Shown: positions 31,901-40,274 of the stretch, piece after piece | How positions within the stretch are numbered: position 1 is the stretch's first letter | Layout: each line of letters opens with the position of its first letter | Assembly: GCA_037042915.1 (NCBI GenBank) | Contig: CM073194.1 | Span: forward strand, 930,001-994,000 | Direction of reading: 5' to 3' | Length of the DNA: 64,000 bases | Origin: Auricularia sp. M13 | Taxonomy: Eukaryota; Basidiomycota; Agaricomycetes; Auriculariales; Auriculariaceae | Made by a program: the position numbers and the translations under genes | The notes under the pieces: model-generated | What the model was told of the DNA's origin: nothing | What the model saw: only the letters and a program-made list of their open reading frames with translations | The model's database searches: none

Positions 31901-33459
31901 TGCGCGTGCGATTCTTCGTCCGAATCACGCTGAATTTGATACAGCCCGCCAGTGCGCGGTACGACGCCGACGACGCGGCGCTTCGTGTCGTAGATCTTGC
32001 AGGTACCGCCAGAGAAGCGTACCTCGCAATTCGCCTCGTCGATGGCAGATACGGAGACCAGCGTTCCCTGCAGCGCTCGTGCGTACAGGGTGTCTTTCAG
32101 GATGACGTTACGCTGACCTCCGCCTTCATCTGGCAGCTTCAGGAGATAGTCCCCGCGCGCCGTCGCGTGGAACGTAACACCCTCGGCCGCGACAATGGGA
32201 TGCGGCGGAATTTGCTGCAGAGAGATAAAGCGCGTCCCGAGTGACGACATATGCTTGCTGGCACCGGAGTCGATAATCTCGGCCGTCTTGCGCACTGCGT
32301 CGCCGTCTGCGACAAGCAGCGCCTCCAGCGGGACGCCTGTGACTTCAGCATCGCGCTCAGCGTCGTCGTCCTCGTCCCACAGCCCGTCTAGCCAAGTGGA
32401 CGGGTCGTCCCCGTCTGCGATGAGTTGCGAGCCCGGGATCGGCAGGCACGTCGTTGCACCGGCATGCGCAGCAAACGCGAGCACCGGCGACTTGGCGCGC
32501 GCCATCAGCGCGGTGTCCTTCTTCTCGGACGTCGCCGCAGTGTTCGCTGCGGCCGCCTTGGGGGGCTTGGACGCCTCGTACGCCTTCTTCTTCTCCGGGT
32601 CGCATTTGCCTTCGTTCGCAAAGTGGCCCTTGTCGCCGCAGCCGAAGCACTTGATGTTGGACTTGTCGAACTTGCCCCCGCGCCATTTCTTCTTATCCGA
32701 CTTCTCGGACTTCTTGTCGTTGGCGGCGAGGGCTACATCGTCGGCTGGTTTCTTCGCCTTCGTCGGGTTCTCGACTTGCAGGCGATCGTACTCGACACGC
32801 ACCGCGCGCAGCAAAGCTTCGGCCTTCGGCGCGGGGAGCTCCAGCGCGGTGGCATTCGCCCGGGTCTGCGGGATGAACTTGCGGTAGTAGTCGGGCAGCG
32901 ACGCAAGCACGGTACGCATGTATTCGCTGTCGACCATCTTCTCGGCAGCTGCTGCGTCGTACTGCTGACGCAACTCTTCCATCTCGTCGATGTGTGCGCG
33001 CAGATCACCGTTCGCAGGGCAGCGCTTGGCCTCGAATTGGCGACGAACCTCCTGCGCGAAGGCGTCGCCCTTCTTCTCGAATTCCTGGACCAGCCACGCC
33101 CAGACGTCCTTCATGACGTTCTTGCGCATGGCAGTGCTCGCGAGGCTGTCCGGGAGTCCGGAGACAAGGTGCAGGAGCGCCGACGAGTTCTCGGTCTCCC
33201 AGGTGAGTCGGATGCGCTCTTCTGCGCGGTACGTTGCCAGCAACTGGGTGTCCTTCTGAATTACATCCCAGTCGAAATCAGCGGCTTTGCTGGGGTCCTC
33301 GGGGACGTGGTGCGTGGGGCGGATAAGTGCACCGTATCCGCGGCGGTTCAGCTGAAGGGTAACGCGGTCCCTCCAGACGAACCAGTTGCTGCCGTTCGTC
33401 TGCAGCATCGGGGCCTTCATGCCCGGCTCCACCATCGCGGTCGTCGTCGTCGTCGACAT
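28909..33459 (-). CDS. Copia gag-pol polyprotein, 1516 aa, intact
   Basis: Single ORF from Met at 33459. Gag-like N-terminus (NWFVWRDRVTLQL), then a zinc knuckle at 271-286 (CFGCGDKGHFANEGKC; spacing C-x2-C-x4-H-x6-C is longer than usual). Aspartic protease IIDSGASKHMS (D397). GAG-pre-integrase zinc site (ELHRVLGH..DCEAC, about 535-573). Integrase D602 (SDIWGP), D665 (YTDQVGEY) and E701 (GLAERFNRTL) give the DDE triad. Reverse transcriptase: WVYRAKRDAAGHLVRYKARL, DFDTAFLNGKLDKEVF, and the catalytic box AVSTDDCLC where most Copia elements have YVDD. RNase H: GFTDADGMTQW..STTEAEYVA, ending DIMTKPL. Each region is complete; no stop or frameshift interrupts it. Codon use is strongly C/G-ending. 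Confidence 0.95.
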   Translation of the reverse strand: MSTTTTTAMVEPGMKAPMLQTNGSNWFVWRDRVTLQLNRRGYGALIRPTHHVPEDPSKAADFDWDVIQKDTQLLATYRAEERIRLTWETENSSALLHLVSGLPDSLASTAMRKNVMKDVWAWLVQEFEKKGDAFAQEVRRQFEAKRCPANGDLRAHIDEMEELRQQYDAAAAEKMVDSEYMRTVLASLPDYYRKFIPQTRANATALELPAPKAEALLRAVRVEYDRLQVENPTKAKKPADDVALAANDKKSEKSDKKKWRGGKFDKSNIKCFGCGDKGHFANEGKCDPEKKKAYEASKPPKAAAANTAATSEKKDTALMARAKSPVLAFAAHAGATTCLPIPGSQLIADGDDPSTWLDGLWDEDDDAERDAEVTGVPLEALLVADGDAVRKTAEIIDSGASKHMSSLGTRFISLQQIPPHPIVAAEGVTFHATARGDYLLKLPDEGGGQRNVILKDTLYARALQGTLVSVSAIDEANCEVRFSGGTCKIYDTKRRVVGVVPRTGGLYQIQRDSDEESHAHFAYASAKSPLTWMELHRVLGHVSPAAAKAQYLRGGLKGVVVDEQSDIFDCEACIMGKLRAAVIPKEREGPRSTVFGECWFSDIWGPAQVETVGRKRYAEIYTEDSTHWHELYLYRTKDEAEDTIIELDAWLETQLGVRLKRWYTDQVGEYNAGKVQEHLRKRGIVHLQTTHDTHQQIGLAERFNRTLFERVRAGLRESGLSKKLWGECAHHMTWVLNRVGTRSNPGGKSPFELRYGRAPDISGVPEWGAPCYVFDLETGKLEDNAERVHWLGFDSQTPTKGHRLWSRKGQKVRIEPAVRFLRLEPDREEDVFATDVGDLFWDEVDRAAADPGEDADPGDGSATGAPNPGLPLPRTPPRAQAPAPVPDAPARAQAPAERFAQRLAEVDEDNILEGPRVRKPSQYVRDVRDGVGVADGRPSQPQLPRGLQAPPAEPGHDHVVFANAQELFGYEDFATAFVAQHADPELLEPTSHAEALSRPDADRWVEAEQAERASLKAKGVYEWISREDVAAKGRKTVGSKWVYRAKRDAAGHLVRYKARLVAQGYSTIPGVDFTDTTSPVVTPETLRFMISLGALFDWELHQIDFDTAFLNGKLDKEVFLEPPPGYDDDPLHPIRLFCWLLLKALYGLKDAGRIWYFTLVAAMLELGFSRSQADMGLFILKVQECVLLVAVSTDDCLCASPNIEVITIFKEEMGALYEIKDLGEARWLLGVEIIRDRAKRTAALSQRAYVDTILRRYGMDNCRTYTTPMDVNVRLTPDDSPKTGEEHARMRGYPYREMVGALNYLVRWTRPDLALTISLLSQFLESLGQAHVMALQRAYGYVRLTRDMRLLLGETGDNDGLVGFTDADGMTQWHRRAISGYVFRWNGGTIAWSTKKQELVSLSTTEAEYVAQTHAAKQAMWLRTLVGEVLDKIPDPTTIYADNDGAIKLTRGYQFHSRTKHIDIRYHFIRYLVEAGDIRLVYCKTADMVADIMTKPLPSIKVKHFASRLGLVDASA

Positions 33460-33564
33460 GGTTACGGAGCTTGATGGCTGTGTGTGGCGAACGGAAGCGA
33501 TAGAGGTGCTCTTCTAGCACAGCGAGTCCAATGTAGAACTGAGTGTGTCTCTCACAGGCGAGCA

Positions 33565-33579
33565 GCGGGGCTCATAACC
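33565..33579 (-). promoter_or_regulatory. Primer binding site (half initiator tRNA-Met type)
   Basis: The plus strand reads GCGGGGCTCATAACC right beside the 5' LTR. This is nearly the anticodon-arm 5' half of fungal initiator tRNA-Met, CAT being the anticodon, so the minus-strand RNA pairs with a tRNA cut in its anticodon loop, as in Drosophila copia. Confidence 0.75.
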
Positions 33580-33908
33580 TGTTGAAATAATACGCTCTCA
33601 CGCGGGGGCCTGAGAGAGAATCGGAGACTCAGTACAAAGCGGCGTAACGCAAAGGACTGAGCATTGCAATATACCTGAGAGAGAATCGGAGACTACATGC
33701 GTCATGAGTACATGCAGGACACGGCAGACAGTGTGAACCATACCTCAGTACAAAGCGGCGTAACGCAAAGGACTGAGGAGCTAATCGTGAACGGGCCGCA
33801 GCCATAGAGATCGTGAAAAAGAACTAATCCTAATCCGTCGTAATCATACTGGTCATCATCAGGGACACAGAGAAAGGGAACCGCAACTGAGAACCTCATA
33901 TTCCAACA
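33580..33908 (-). repeat. 5' LTR of the Copia element
   Basis: Same 329 bp as 28572-28900, with no difference seen by eye. Transcription should start here and run leftward. Confidence 0.93.
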
Positions 33909-34008
33909 AAGGCGGATGAGACGACACTGCGCAACGGACCGGTCCGTGCACAAACAACGTGGCCGAATGACAGAGAAAGCAGCTACTACATCTGAGGCTC
34001 GTCAAAAG

Positions 34009-34080
34009 GCCTTGGGCAAGAGTCGAACCCACGGCCTCACAGATACAAACACCGCCCTCTGCCACTACGTAACATAGATC
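34009..34080 (-). other. tRNA-like / pol III promoter-like remnant inside the TIR element
   Basis: On the minus strand GGTTCGACTC (34020-34029) resembles a tRNA B box and TGGCAGAGGGC (34054-34064) an A box, about 25-30 nt apart. The arms do not pair well enough for a tRNA gene, so it is either a degenerate tRNA-derived (SINE-like) piece or chance. Confidence 0.3.
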
Positions 34081-34258
34081 CATGTCCGAAACCAAAATCT
34101 AACCTTCACATAGGGGGGTCAATGTCCGACATATAGAATCTGAGATCAAGCGGACCCTCATACACCATGTCCGTCAGGCACACAGAGACCTTCAGTCCAA
34201 GCTATATCATGATGTCCGAAAGGGAAATTTAACATTTAATGACATTTTCGGGGGTCCT

Positions 34259-34266
34259 TCCATGAC
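34259..34266. repeat. 8-bp target duplication (TCCATGAC), right copy
   Basis: Matches 27987-27994. Confidence 0.85.
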
Positions 34267-34919
34267 CTGCTCCAGTGCATCAAGCGCTTCTCGGATAGTC
34301 TCGAACCATGGTTGCATGGCGTCGTCCCACATGTAGGGAAATACGCCAAAAATCACGTCGTCCTTCTGCAACTCGGCGACCATCGGGACTGTCACGGTGC
34401 GATTCTCCGCGGCGAGGGCACGCATAATGGCCAAGTGCTCCAAACCGTCGTCGCCAATGGACATTATGCGAATGATGACGTCGGTGTTGTGCGGGGAGCG
34501 AGCAGCGGTGTTCATGGAAGACTAAGTATGAAGAGTGAGTGGCATGAGCTAGGTTCAGCAAGACACTCGCCCCAGGACAGAAAAGGGACCATGTAGGCTT
34601 CATCTGAAACGATTCTGGCATGAACCGGCAATACTCATCTTCGGTGCGCACGCGACTGCAGTCTGGCGGCGGCACCAGATATTCGCTAGCGCCAGGCTCG
34701 TCGCTGGGGTCGGGCACAAAAAGTCTGTAACCATGCTCGTCGAAGAAAGGTCGGAACTGCTCCCAGGCAGTCTGGGAGGACTCTCCGACTTTCAAACATC
34801 GCCATGCGAGCAGCGTGCTGGGGTTGGGCGGCATCAGCTGTGGTCGGAAACAAGCGGCCGGCACACGTGACTGCCAACGGAGTTGAGTTAACTAAGCCCG
34901 CTCGGCTGGCGCCGAGCGC

Positions 34920-35960
34920 CCTCCCAGCGCTTATGACTAACTTCAAGTTCGAGAGCCAAATGCCAGTGGGCGACTTGAAGACTCAGATGTCCATGTCAGT
35001 GGGCGAACTTGGGGACTCAGACCCCAGTTGGCGACTGTGGGTGGATAGTCGCTCCTGGAAGTCCTGGACGGTGTCGCGTCAATGCGAGGCTCTCGCGCTT
35101 CGAGTCGGCACACTCTCGGGCTGCGGGCTGCGTCGCGTCGATGCCTACACGCTGGGCCGCGTCACTTCAATACGCGCAGCGTCACGCCAACACCGTCTTA
35201 AATCCGCGCACGCTCGCGCGCGGCGCTCTGTCGAGCCCACTCGCTCCCGGGCGTCCAGTCGACAGTCAACACTGGCACGCTCTGAGCCGCGCTCTCGGGT
35301 GTCTGTGAATCGACACGCTGCCTGCTGCGACGCCGCTGCCCATGCTCTTGGTCGACACGCTCTCGGGCCGCTTCGAGCCATCTGGCGCCGGCTTGCTTCG
35401 AGTTCGAGGCAGCACGCTCTTAGGCCGCGTCCGGTCAACGCTCTTGGGCAGCTTCCAGTCAATACGCACACGATCTTGGGTAGCGGGCTATGTCACGTTT
35501 GTTCTCGGGCTGCGCGCCAGTTACGCCGTGGTCGCACGCTCTCGGGCTGCTTCTCGACCCACCACTGCTTTGACTCGTTGTGCTTTCCGGCTCCACGATC
35601 TCCGGCTGTGTCGAGGCAACGCGCTCTTGGACTGCGTCGCGTCAACACGTTCTCCGGCTGCGTCGCTTGTCGACTCGAAGCAGCCCGGGAGCTCGCCGAC
35701 TCGGAGTCTGTCCAAGAGCATGTTGATTCGACGTACGAGAAGAAAACCCTGTCGACCCGACGTAGAGGAAAAGCGTGCGGAAGCGCGTTGTCTGGACCCA
35801 GCCTAAGATTTTGATTCGACGGGAAGAGCATGCCGATACACGCAGACGCAGCGGAGAGCGCATACTTAGCATGTCGACTGGAGAGCCGGCCCGTATTGCA
35901 ATGCTTCGACTCGGGCTGCGATGCGCCCGGGATGTGTCGCTCGAGCTGCAAATGCGTCGC
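34920..35960. repeat. GC-rich degenerate tandem-repeat block R2
   Basis: Diverged second copy of the 25-27 kb block: the same CACTCTCGGGCTGCG-type monomers, and a stretch at about 35350-35480 closely similar to 25430-25560. It begins with GACTCAGACCCCAGTTGGCGA, which has a counterpart near 25240. ORFs through it share SSRQHALRPR and ALGQLPVN peptides with R1, which reflects DNA homology and is no proof of coding. Confidence 0.6.
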
Positions 35961-36139
35961 GCCCCGTGACGCCCCTACGAGGGCGAATAAGGAAACGATG
36001 GCGGGCGTGGGCGGGGGGGAGGGGGAGGTTTTGGGTGCTGCGCGACGCTGCGCAGGGTGTCGCGATGTCCACCGGAGGGCACGCAGAGCCGCGACATGGC
36101 TACCCGTCTCCGAGCTCCCCCCGGAAGTCATCATCATGA

Positions 36140-36840
36140 TACCACTCAAAGCACGAGGCGTGCGCGTATCTGCTGCTCGCTGCGTGGGGGTGGGGCCGCT
36201 CGCAATTAATATTTCGACTATTTCGCGCTGGAGCTGTTTGAATACAAGTTGCATCTGCCATCGGCCGCGGTGCAAGTGGGGTGCACAAGTTTGCATGACG
36301 GTGCGAGATGGTCTGATTCGGTGCGTGCGTCTTGTCCTAAGGGTTGGGAAATAGCAATTCGGATGGCTGACGCAGGTGTAGCTCGACACTGTTGCTGTAA
36401 CGGGATGCGTTACGACGTCAAGCCGGGTAACTTACTCTTCCGCGCGGACGCACACTCAAGCTCATCGACTTCAGCACGCACACCTTGGAGGGCGGCGACG
36501 AACTATCTGAGGGTGCCACCGCGACGACGTGGAAGGGCGCTGCGCACGGAAGAGCGCCTGGGTCGGCGCCGCTGCACCTCGACGTTTCCGCTGAGCCTGT
36601 CCGCTGGGGTTCGCGCTGGCCGAGTTAGTACTGTACTGCGTTTTGTGCGCCCGCTCCCGGCACCGACGCTGCGTTCGATCCGGCGGACGAAGACTGGGAC
36701 GCGGAGCTGCCGCAGCCGTCGGCGCAGTCGGACGAGATACCCGACAGCGACGACGGGCGGCGGTACCCGTGCACGAGCAGGCGCTATCGAGGGGCCGCCC
36801 GCCGTGGTTGCGCTGCCGAGGCCATGCTGCCGCTCTAATA
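36140..36840 (+). pseudogene. Casein-kinase-1-like gene, degenerate copy 1
   Basis: Fragments collinear with the intact gene at 36993-38152: CACGAGGCGTGCGCGTATCT (the HEACAYLL segment), GGGGCCGCTCGCAATTAATA (WGRSQYY), then GACGTCAAGCCGGGTAACTT (catalytic DVKPGN) and CTCAAGCTCATCGACTTCAG (KLIDF). The C-terminal tail is also present (EIPDSDDG and AMLPL). The G-loop and activation segment are missing or scrambled and the frame changes several times. The kinase cannot be made from this copy. Confidence 0.68.
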
Positions 36841-36992
36841 CAGGCCGCGGCGTGCGTCGTCTCGCTTCTTCATCGCGTAATGGCTGAAGCGGATGTATAT
36901 GGTTCTCGACTTTGCCACCCACCTCCGAGTGCCGATCAAGTCATGATGATCGTACTTAATCCGCGTCGAAGCCTAAGCCCGAACGTTGCTAA

Positions 36993-38152
36993 ATGAGACT
37001 CTATCTTGACAGAAGAGCTGGCATGGGCGGCCACAGTGCGTACATTTCGCTGACGGGCTGCGAGTGGCTAATTTGCCTCCAGGCCGTGTGTATGTGGCGC
37101 GTGTAACGGCGTCGTCGTCGCCGACAGTGGCGACGGGCACACTCGTTGCGGTGAAGAAAATGCACATCACCAAGCACACGCCCAACTCGGTCCTGCGGCA
37201 CGAGGCCTGCGTGTACCTGCTGCTCGCCGGGCATCCCAGCGTGCCCGAGGTCTATGGCTGGGGCCGCTCGCAGTACTACGACTACCTGGCACTGGAACTG
37301 CTCGGAGAAGACTTGTTCTCTGTGCGCAACGGCCTGACGCTGCGGAATTTTGCGATGATCGCATGTGCTATGCTCGACGCGCTAGAGCATGTGCACAAGC
37401 ACGGGATCGTGCACTGCGACGTCAAGCCGGGCAACTTCCTCTTCACCACCGACCGCCGCACGCTCAAGCTCATCGACTTCGGCTTGGCCACGTCGTTCCA
37501 CGACGCGCGCACCGGCGCGCACGTGCCGGAATGCACGACGCGCAGCCTGCGCGGGACCAGGCACTACGCGAGCATCCACGCGCATATGCACCGCACGCCC
37601 GCGCGCCGCGACGACCTCGTCTCGCTGGCGTACACGCTTGCGGAACTGCAGCTCGGCCGCCTGCCCTGGGACGCCGATGCTGACGCTGACGTGCTGGACC
37701 GGAAGGCGGCGTGGACCCGCGCGGACTCGGAGCTGCGCCCGCCGCTGGCCGCGTTCGTCCGGTACGCCTGCGCGCTGGGCTTCGCCGCCGAGCCGGACTA
37801 CGCGTGCTGGCGTGCGGCGTTCAGCGCGCTCGCCCCCGGCGCCGGCGCCGCCTTCGTCGACCCGGCAGACGACGGCCCGCGCCTCAGCCTAGGCGACGAC
37901 GACGCGGCCGGGGACGTGCCCCACATCGACGCGCCGGCGTCCGTCGAGTCCGATGTGATACCGGACAGCGACGACGGCTGGGTGCCCGCGGACGGCACGT
38001 GGCCGGGGCCGATGTCGGTACGCGCCGCGGACCTCGTCGGGGACGAGCAGGCGACCGTGCGCGCGCGGCTGCAGCACATCGAGGAGCCGCCCGAGATGGA
38101 TACGCCGTGGCTGTACGGGTGGGACAGCCCGGAGGCCATGCTGCCGCTCTGA
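36993..38152 (+). CDS. Casein-kinase-1-like protein kinase, intact copy 2
   Basis: Model join(36993..37035, 37083..38152), 370 aa; the 47-bp intron 37036-37082 restores the glycine loop (GMGGHSRVYVARV). Lys of VAIK is in LVAVKKMH. HRD is replaced by HCDVKPGNFLF (catalytic Asp and Asn kept), DFG is kept (KLIDFGLAT), and SLRGTRHYASIHAHMHRTPARRDDLVSLAY is the CK1 signature (GT.RYAS...H....RRDDL.SL.Y). The C-terminal 110 residues are acidic and end AMLPL. CK1 kinases are constitutive Ser/Thr kinases; the partner is unknown. The glycine loop has Gly-Met-Gly-Gly-His. The same start, intron site and tail occur in copy 3, supporting the model. It is the only intact member of the tandem array. Confidence 0.83.
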
Positions 38153-38366
38153 ATATGCGCCCGTCGACGGGGGTTGGACTCAGGCTGCGCTCGCCGTACA
38201 CGAGGATGTTCGGGACTCTAGTACTCGGCGGCGGCAGCGGATGTATCGTACTCGACTTTGCCACCCATCTCAGAGTGCCGATCATGGACCAGTCATCAAG
38301 ATAACCCTAGGTTACAAAGGACCAAGCCCCCTTGCCGGCTTGTATCGATAGACGACCTTTACCTTA

Positions 38367-39590
38367 TGAGACTCTTTCTTGACAAGGTTGTCGGCAACGG
38401 CGGATTCAGTGAGTTGCACACGACAACACTCGGGTTGTTTTAATTCATTGAATTTCATTCAGGCCAAGTGTATGTAGCGCGCGTGACGGCGTTGTCGTCG
38501 CCAGCGGTAGCGACCGGCGCTGTCGTCGCGGTGAAGAAGATGCACATGGCATCACCAAGCACACGCCCAACTCCGTTCTGCGGCACGAGGCGTGTGCGTA
38601 TCTGCTGCTTGCCGGGCATCCCAGCGTGCCCGAGGTCTACGCATGGGGTCGCTCGCAATATTACGATTATCTTGCGCTCGAACTGCTGGGCGGCGACCTG
38701 AACTCTGTGCGGGAGCGCCTGACGTTGCGCAATTTCGCTGTGATTGCATGTGCCATGCTCGATGCGCTCGAGCATGTCCACACGCACGGGCGCGTCCACT
38801 GCGACGTCAGGCCGGGCAACTTCGTGTTCCGCGCCGACTATCGCACTCTTAAGCTCATCGACTTCGGCCTGGCTACGCGCTTCCGCGACGCGCGCATGTC
38901 CCCGAGCTCGCCACGAGCCACCTGGGCGGCACCAGGCGCTACGCCAGCATCCACGCACACATGCACCGCACGCCCGCGCGCCGCGACGACTGTCGTACGC
39001 GCTCGTCGAGCTCGAGCGCGGCCGCCTACCCTGGCACGACGTGCGCCGAAACGCCATATTGAACCTGAAGGTCGCATCGCTGCGCCCCATCTTGGCCTCC
39101 TTCGTTCAGTATGCTCGCGAGCTGCCTTTCTCCGCCACCCCGCAATACTCTCTCTGGCGCACAGCATTCCGCGCGCTCGTTCCGAGCCTGCCTCCCAATG
39201 CGACCTTCGATCCGGCAGACGCGGGCCCCTGCGTCGGCGCTGACGGCTGCGACGAGGAGGAGGTTGCGGAACCTGTGCCTGAGGTCGACGCGCCGGCGTC
39301 CCTCAAGTCATACGATATACCCTCCAGCGACTACGGCTGGGTCCCGACGTTCACCTGGGCGCCCCCGGTGTCCGTGCGCAACGAGGACCTACTCGGGGAC
39401 GAACAGGCGACCGTGCGCGAGCACCTGCAGCATATCGAGGAGCCGCCCGCCATGGCAGAGCCCTGGCTGCGCTATTGCGACAGCTACCGCTCTGACCGTG
39501 GTACGTTTGGACTCCTCGAAATCGCGCCTAGGCATCGCGCTTATGGACCTCAGCGTCGCCCGCACAGTCGTCAACATATATTGCAGGTAT
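38367..39590 (+). pseudogene. Casein-kinase-1-like gene, frameshifted copy 3
   Basis: Exon 1 (MRLFLDKVVGNGGFS) and intron (about 38410-38461) are still correct and give GNGGFSQVYVARV. A 4-bp insertion follows the VAVKKMHM codons (CACATGGCATCACC against CACATCACC in copy 2), shifting the frame. Further on, HCDVRPGNFVF and LKLIDFGLATRF are readable in a second frame. Deletions in the activation segment and at RRDD..SL.Y shift to a third frame, which then reads YALVELERGRLPW to the acidic tail (DIPSSDYGW, EHLQHIEEPPAMAEPW). At least three frame changes, so a pseudogene, but with over 1 kb of good homology. Confidence 0.77.
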
Positions 39591-40197
39591 AGTGTGCATA
39601 GTGTAACGGTATGCTGCATGGACCCTCGACGTGTATAGATGGTCCTTGACTAGGCACGCGGTGGCGGCGAAAGTGGGCGACACGGACGCAAGGGTCATAC
39701 CCATCGCACACACTAGACGGGATGCACGTCGCCGCCGATCATCGATGACTGGCCGCCAACTGCCCTTGCAGCGCCGGCATGAGGCACCGACATTCAGCAC
39801 TTGCATTGGCGGCGCCGGAACGCGCCTCGCAGTATCGGATGATGACCCGTTGGACGCGACTCGTAACCATCTCCAACCCAAATCCTCGTTCTGCTATCCG
39901 CGCTCTAGACAGCGCCTCGGCAGTGTCGCGCGTCGGACAAGGTGTCTGTGAGCTTTTCCATGCAACATTGCACTTTGTTCGCTCCAGTTGATGCCTCGCT
40001 CACGGGATGGACTGTCACTTGAAACTGCTGTAACGGCGGTGCCTCATGGAGTTCATGCCGGACGGGCTCAGCTACCACTTCCGAGTCTACTTTCAACACG
40101 GGGAGATTACTCCGCGCCTGCTGACGTTGCACCCCGACCTCGGATCCCGCTTCCGGGAATCGCCCAAGCATATCCCGCCGCCACCGCGTCGACGCGC
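39591..40197. other. Intergenic, no gene seen
   Basis: Between the kinase array and the CBM1 gene; short ORFs only. Confidence 0.5.
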
Positions 40198-40204
40198 TAT
40201 ATAT
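40198..40204 (+). promoter_or_regulatory. TATA box of the CBM1 gene
   Basis: TATATAT, about 75 bp before the ATG at 40275. Confidence 0.55.
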
Positions 40205-40274
40205 GCCGCGCCGCCATCGATGTACAGCGACTTCCCTGCGAGGCTGGACGCTCCACAGACAGCAACCGCTAACT

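Larger units (their letters stand above)
28572..33908 (-). mobile_element. Intact Ty1/Copia LTR retrotransposon
   Basis: 5337 bp. The LTRs 28572-28900 and 33580-33908 (329 bp each, TG..CA ends) look identical by eye; 5-bp duplication AAGGC on both sides. The 5' LTR is the right one because the genes run on the minus strand. The primer binding site next to it matches the 5' half of initiator tRNA-Met up to the anticodon loop. A purine-rich tract (TTGAGGGGAGGA on the minus strand, just 3' of the ORF) precedes the 3' LTR. One open 1516-codon gag-pol frame fills the inside in the order protease, integrase, RT, RNase H, which defines Copia rather than Gypsy. Intact ORF plus matching LTRs mean a recent, possibly still active copy. 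Confidence 0.95.
27995..34258. mobile_element. Non-autonomous TIR element (922 bp without the nested Copia element)
   Basis: Ends AGGACCCCCGAA and TTCGGGGGTCCT are perfect 12-bp inverted repeats, and similarity continues inward (AAGTCATCAGATGTTAAATT on the left against the complement of AATTTAACATTTAATGACAT on the right). The flanking 8-bp duplication TCCATGAC fits hAT-like elements (other 8-bp superfamilies are possible). The motif TGTCCGAAA recurs near both ends (28054, 28089, 28129, 34083, 34213; partial at 34123), as expected of transposase-binding subterminal repeats. No transposase gene is present, so it is a MITE-like deletion derivative; the Copia element occupies 28572-33908 inside it. 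Confidence 0.85.
27247..34834 (-). pseudogene. Agaricomycete orphan protein kinase gene split by a nested transposon
   Basis: The two halves of one kinase lie on the same strand either side of an insertion (27995-34258). N-lobe side (34267-34834): WEQFRPFFDEHGYRLFVPDP then, after an unsettled intron, NTDVIIRIMSIGDDGLEHLA, DVIFGVFPYMW and ALDALEQVME. C-lobe side (27247-27994): a 5' intron remnant, then GFVLLHRRLIAHR (HRD loop), REVFMNYGCDW, YFINDFELAVQFAP (DFE in place of DFG), PEALLDAPYCPFKADIFQLG, and after an intron ending CAG the C-lobe helix LHELFASMKNDDPDARPTAA. This pattern is typical of agaricomycete-specific kinases. Removing one 8-bp duplication rejoins the parts at an exon end. A second defect is likely: after LIAHR the only apparent intron is 20 bp, and the catalytic Asp is not recovered. 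Start 34834 is a guess. Confidence 0.75.

Noticed and set aside
32425-33474. 349-codon plus-strand ORF
   Set aside because: Complement of the gag and protease region of the Copia ORF; poly-Arg/Leu composition typical of antisense to C/G-ending codons.
34009-34080. Functional tRNA gene
   Set aside because: Acceptor and T-arm pairing are poor and no clear anticodon arm could be drawn; kept only as a tRNA-like remnant.
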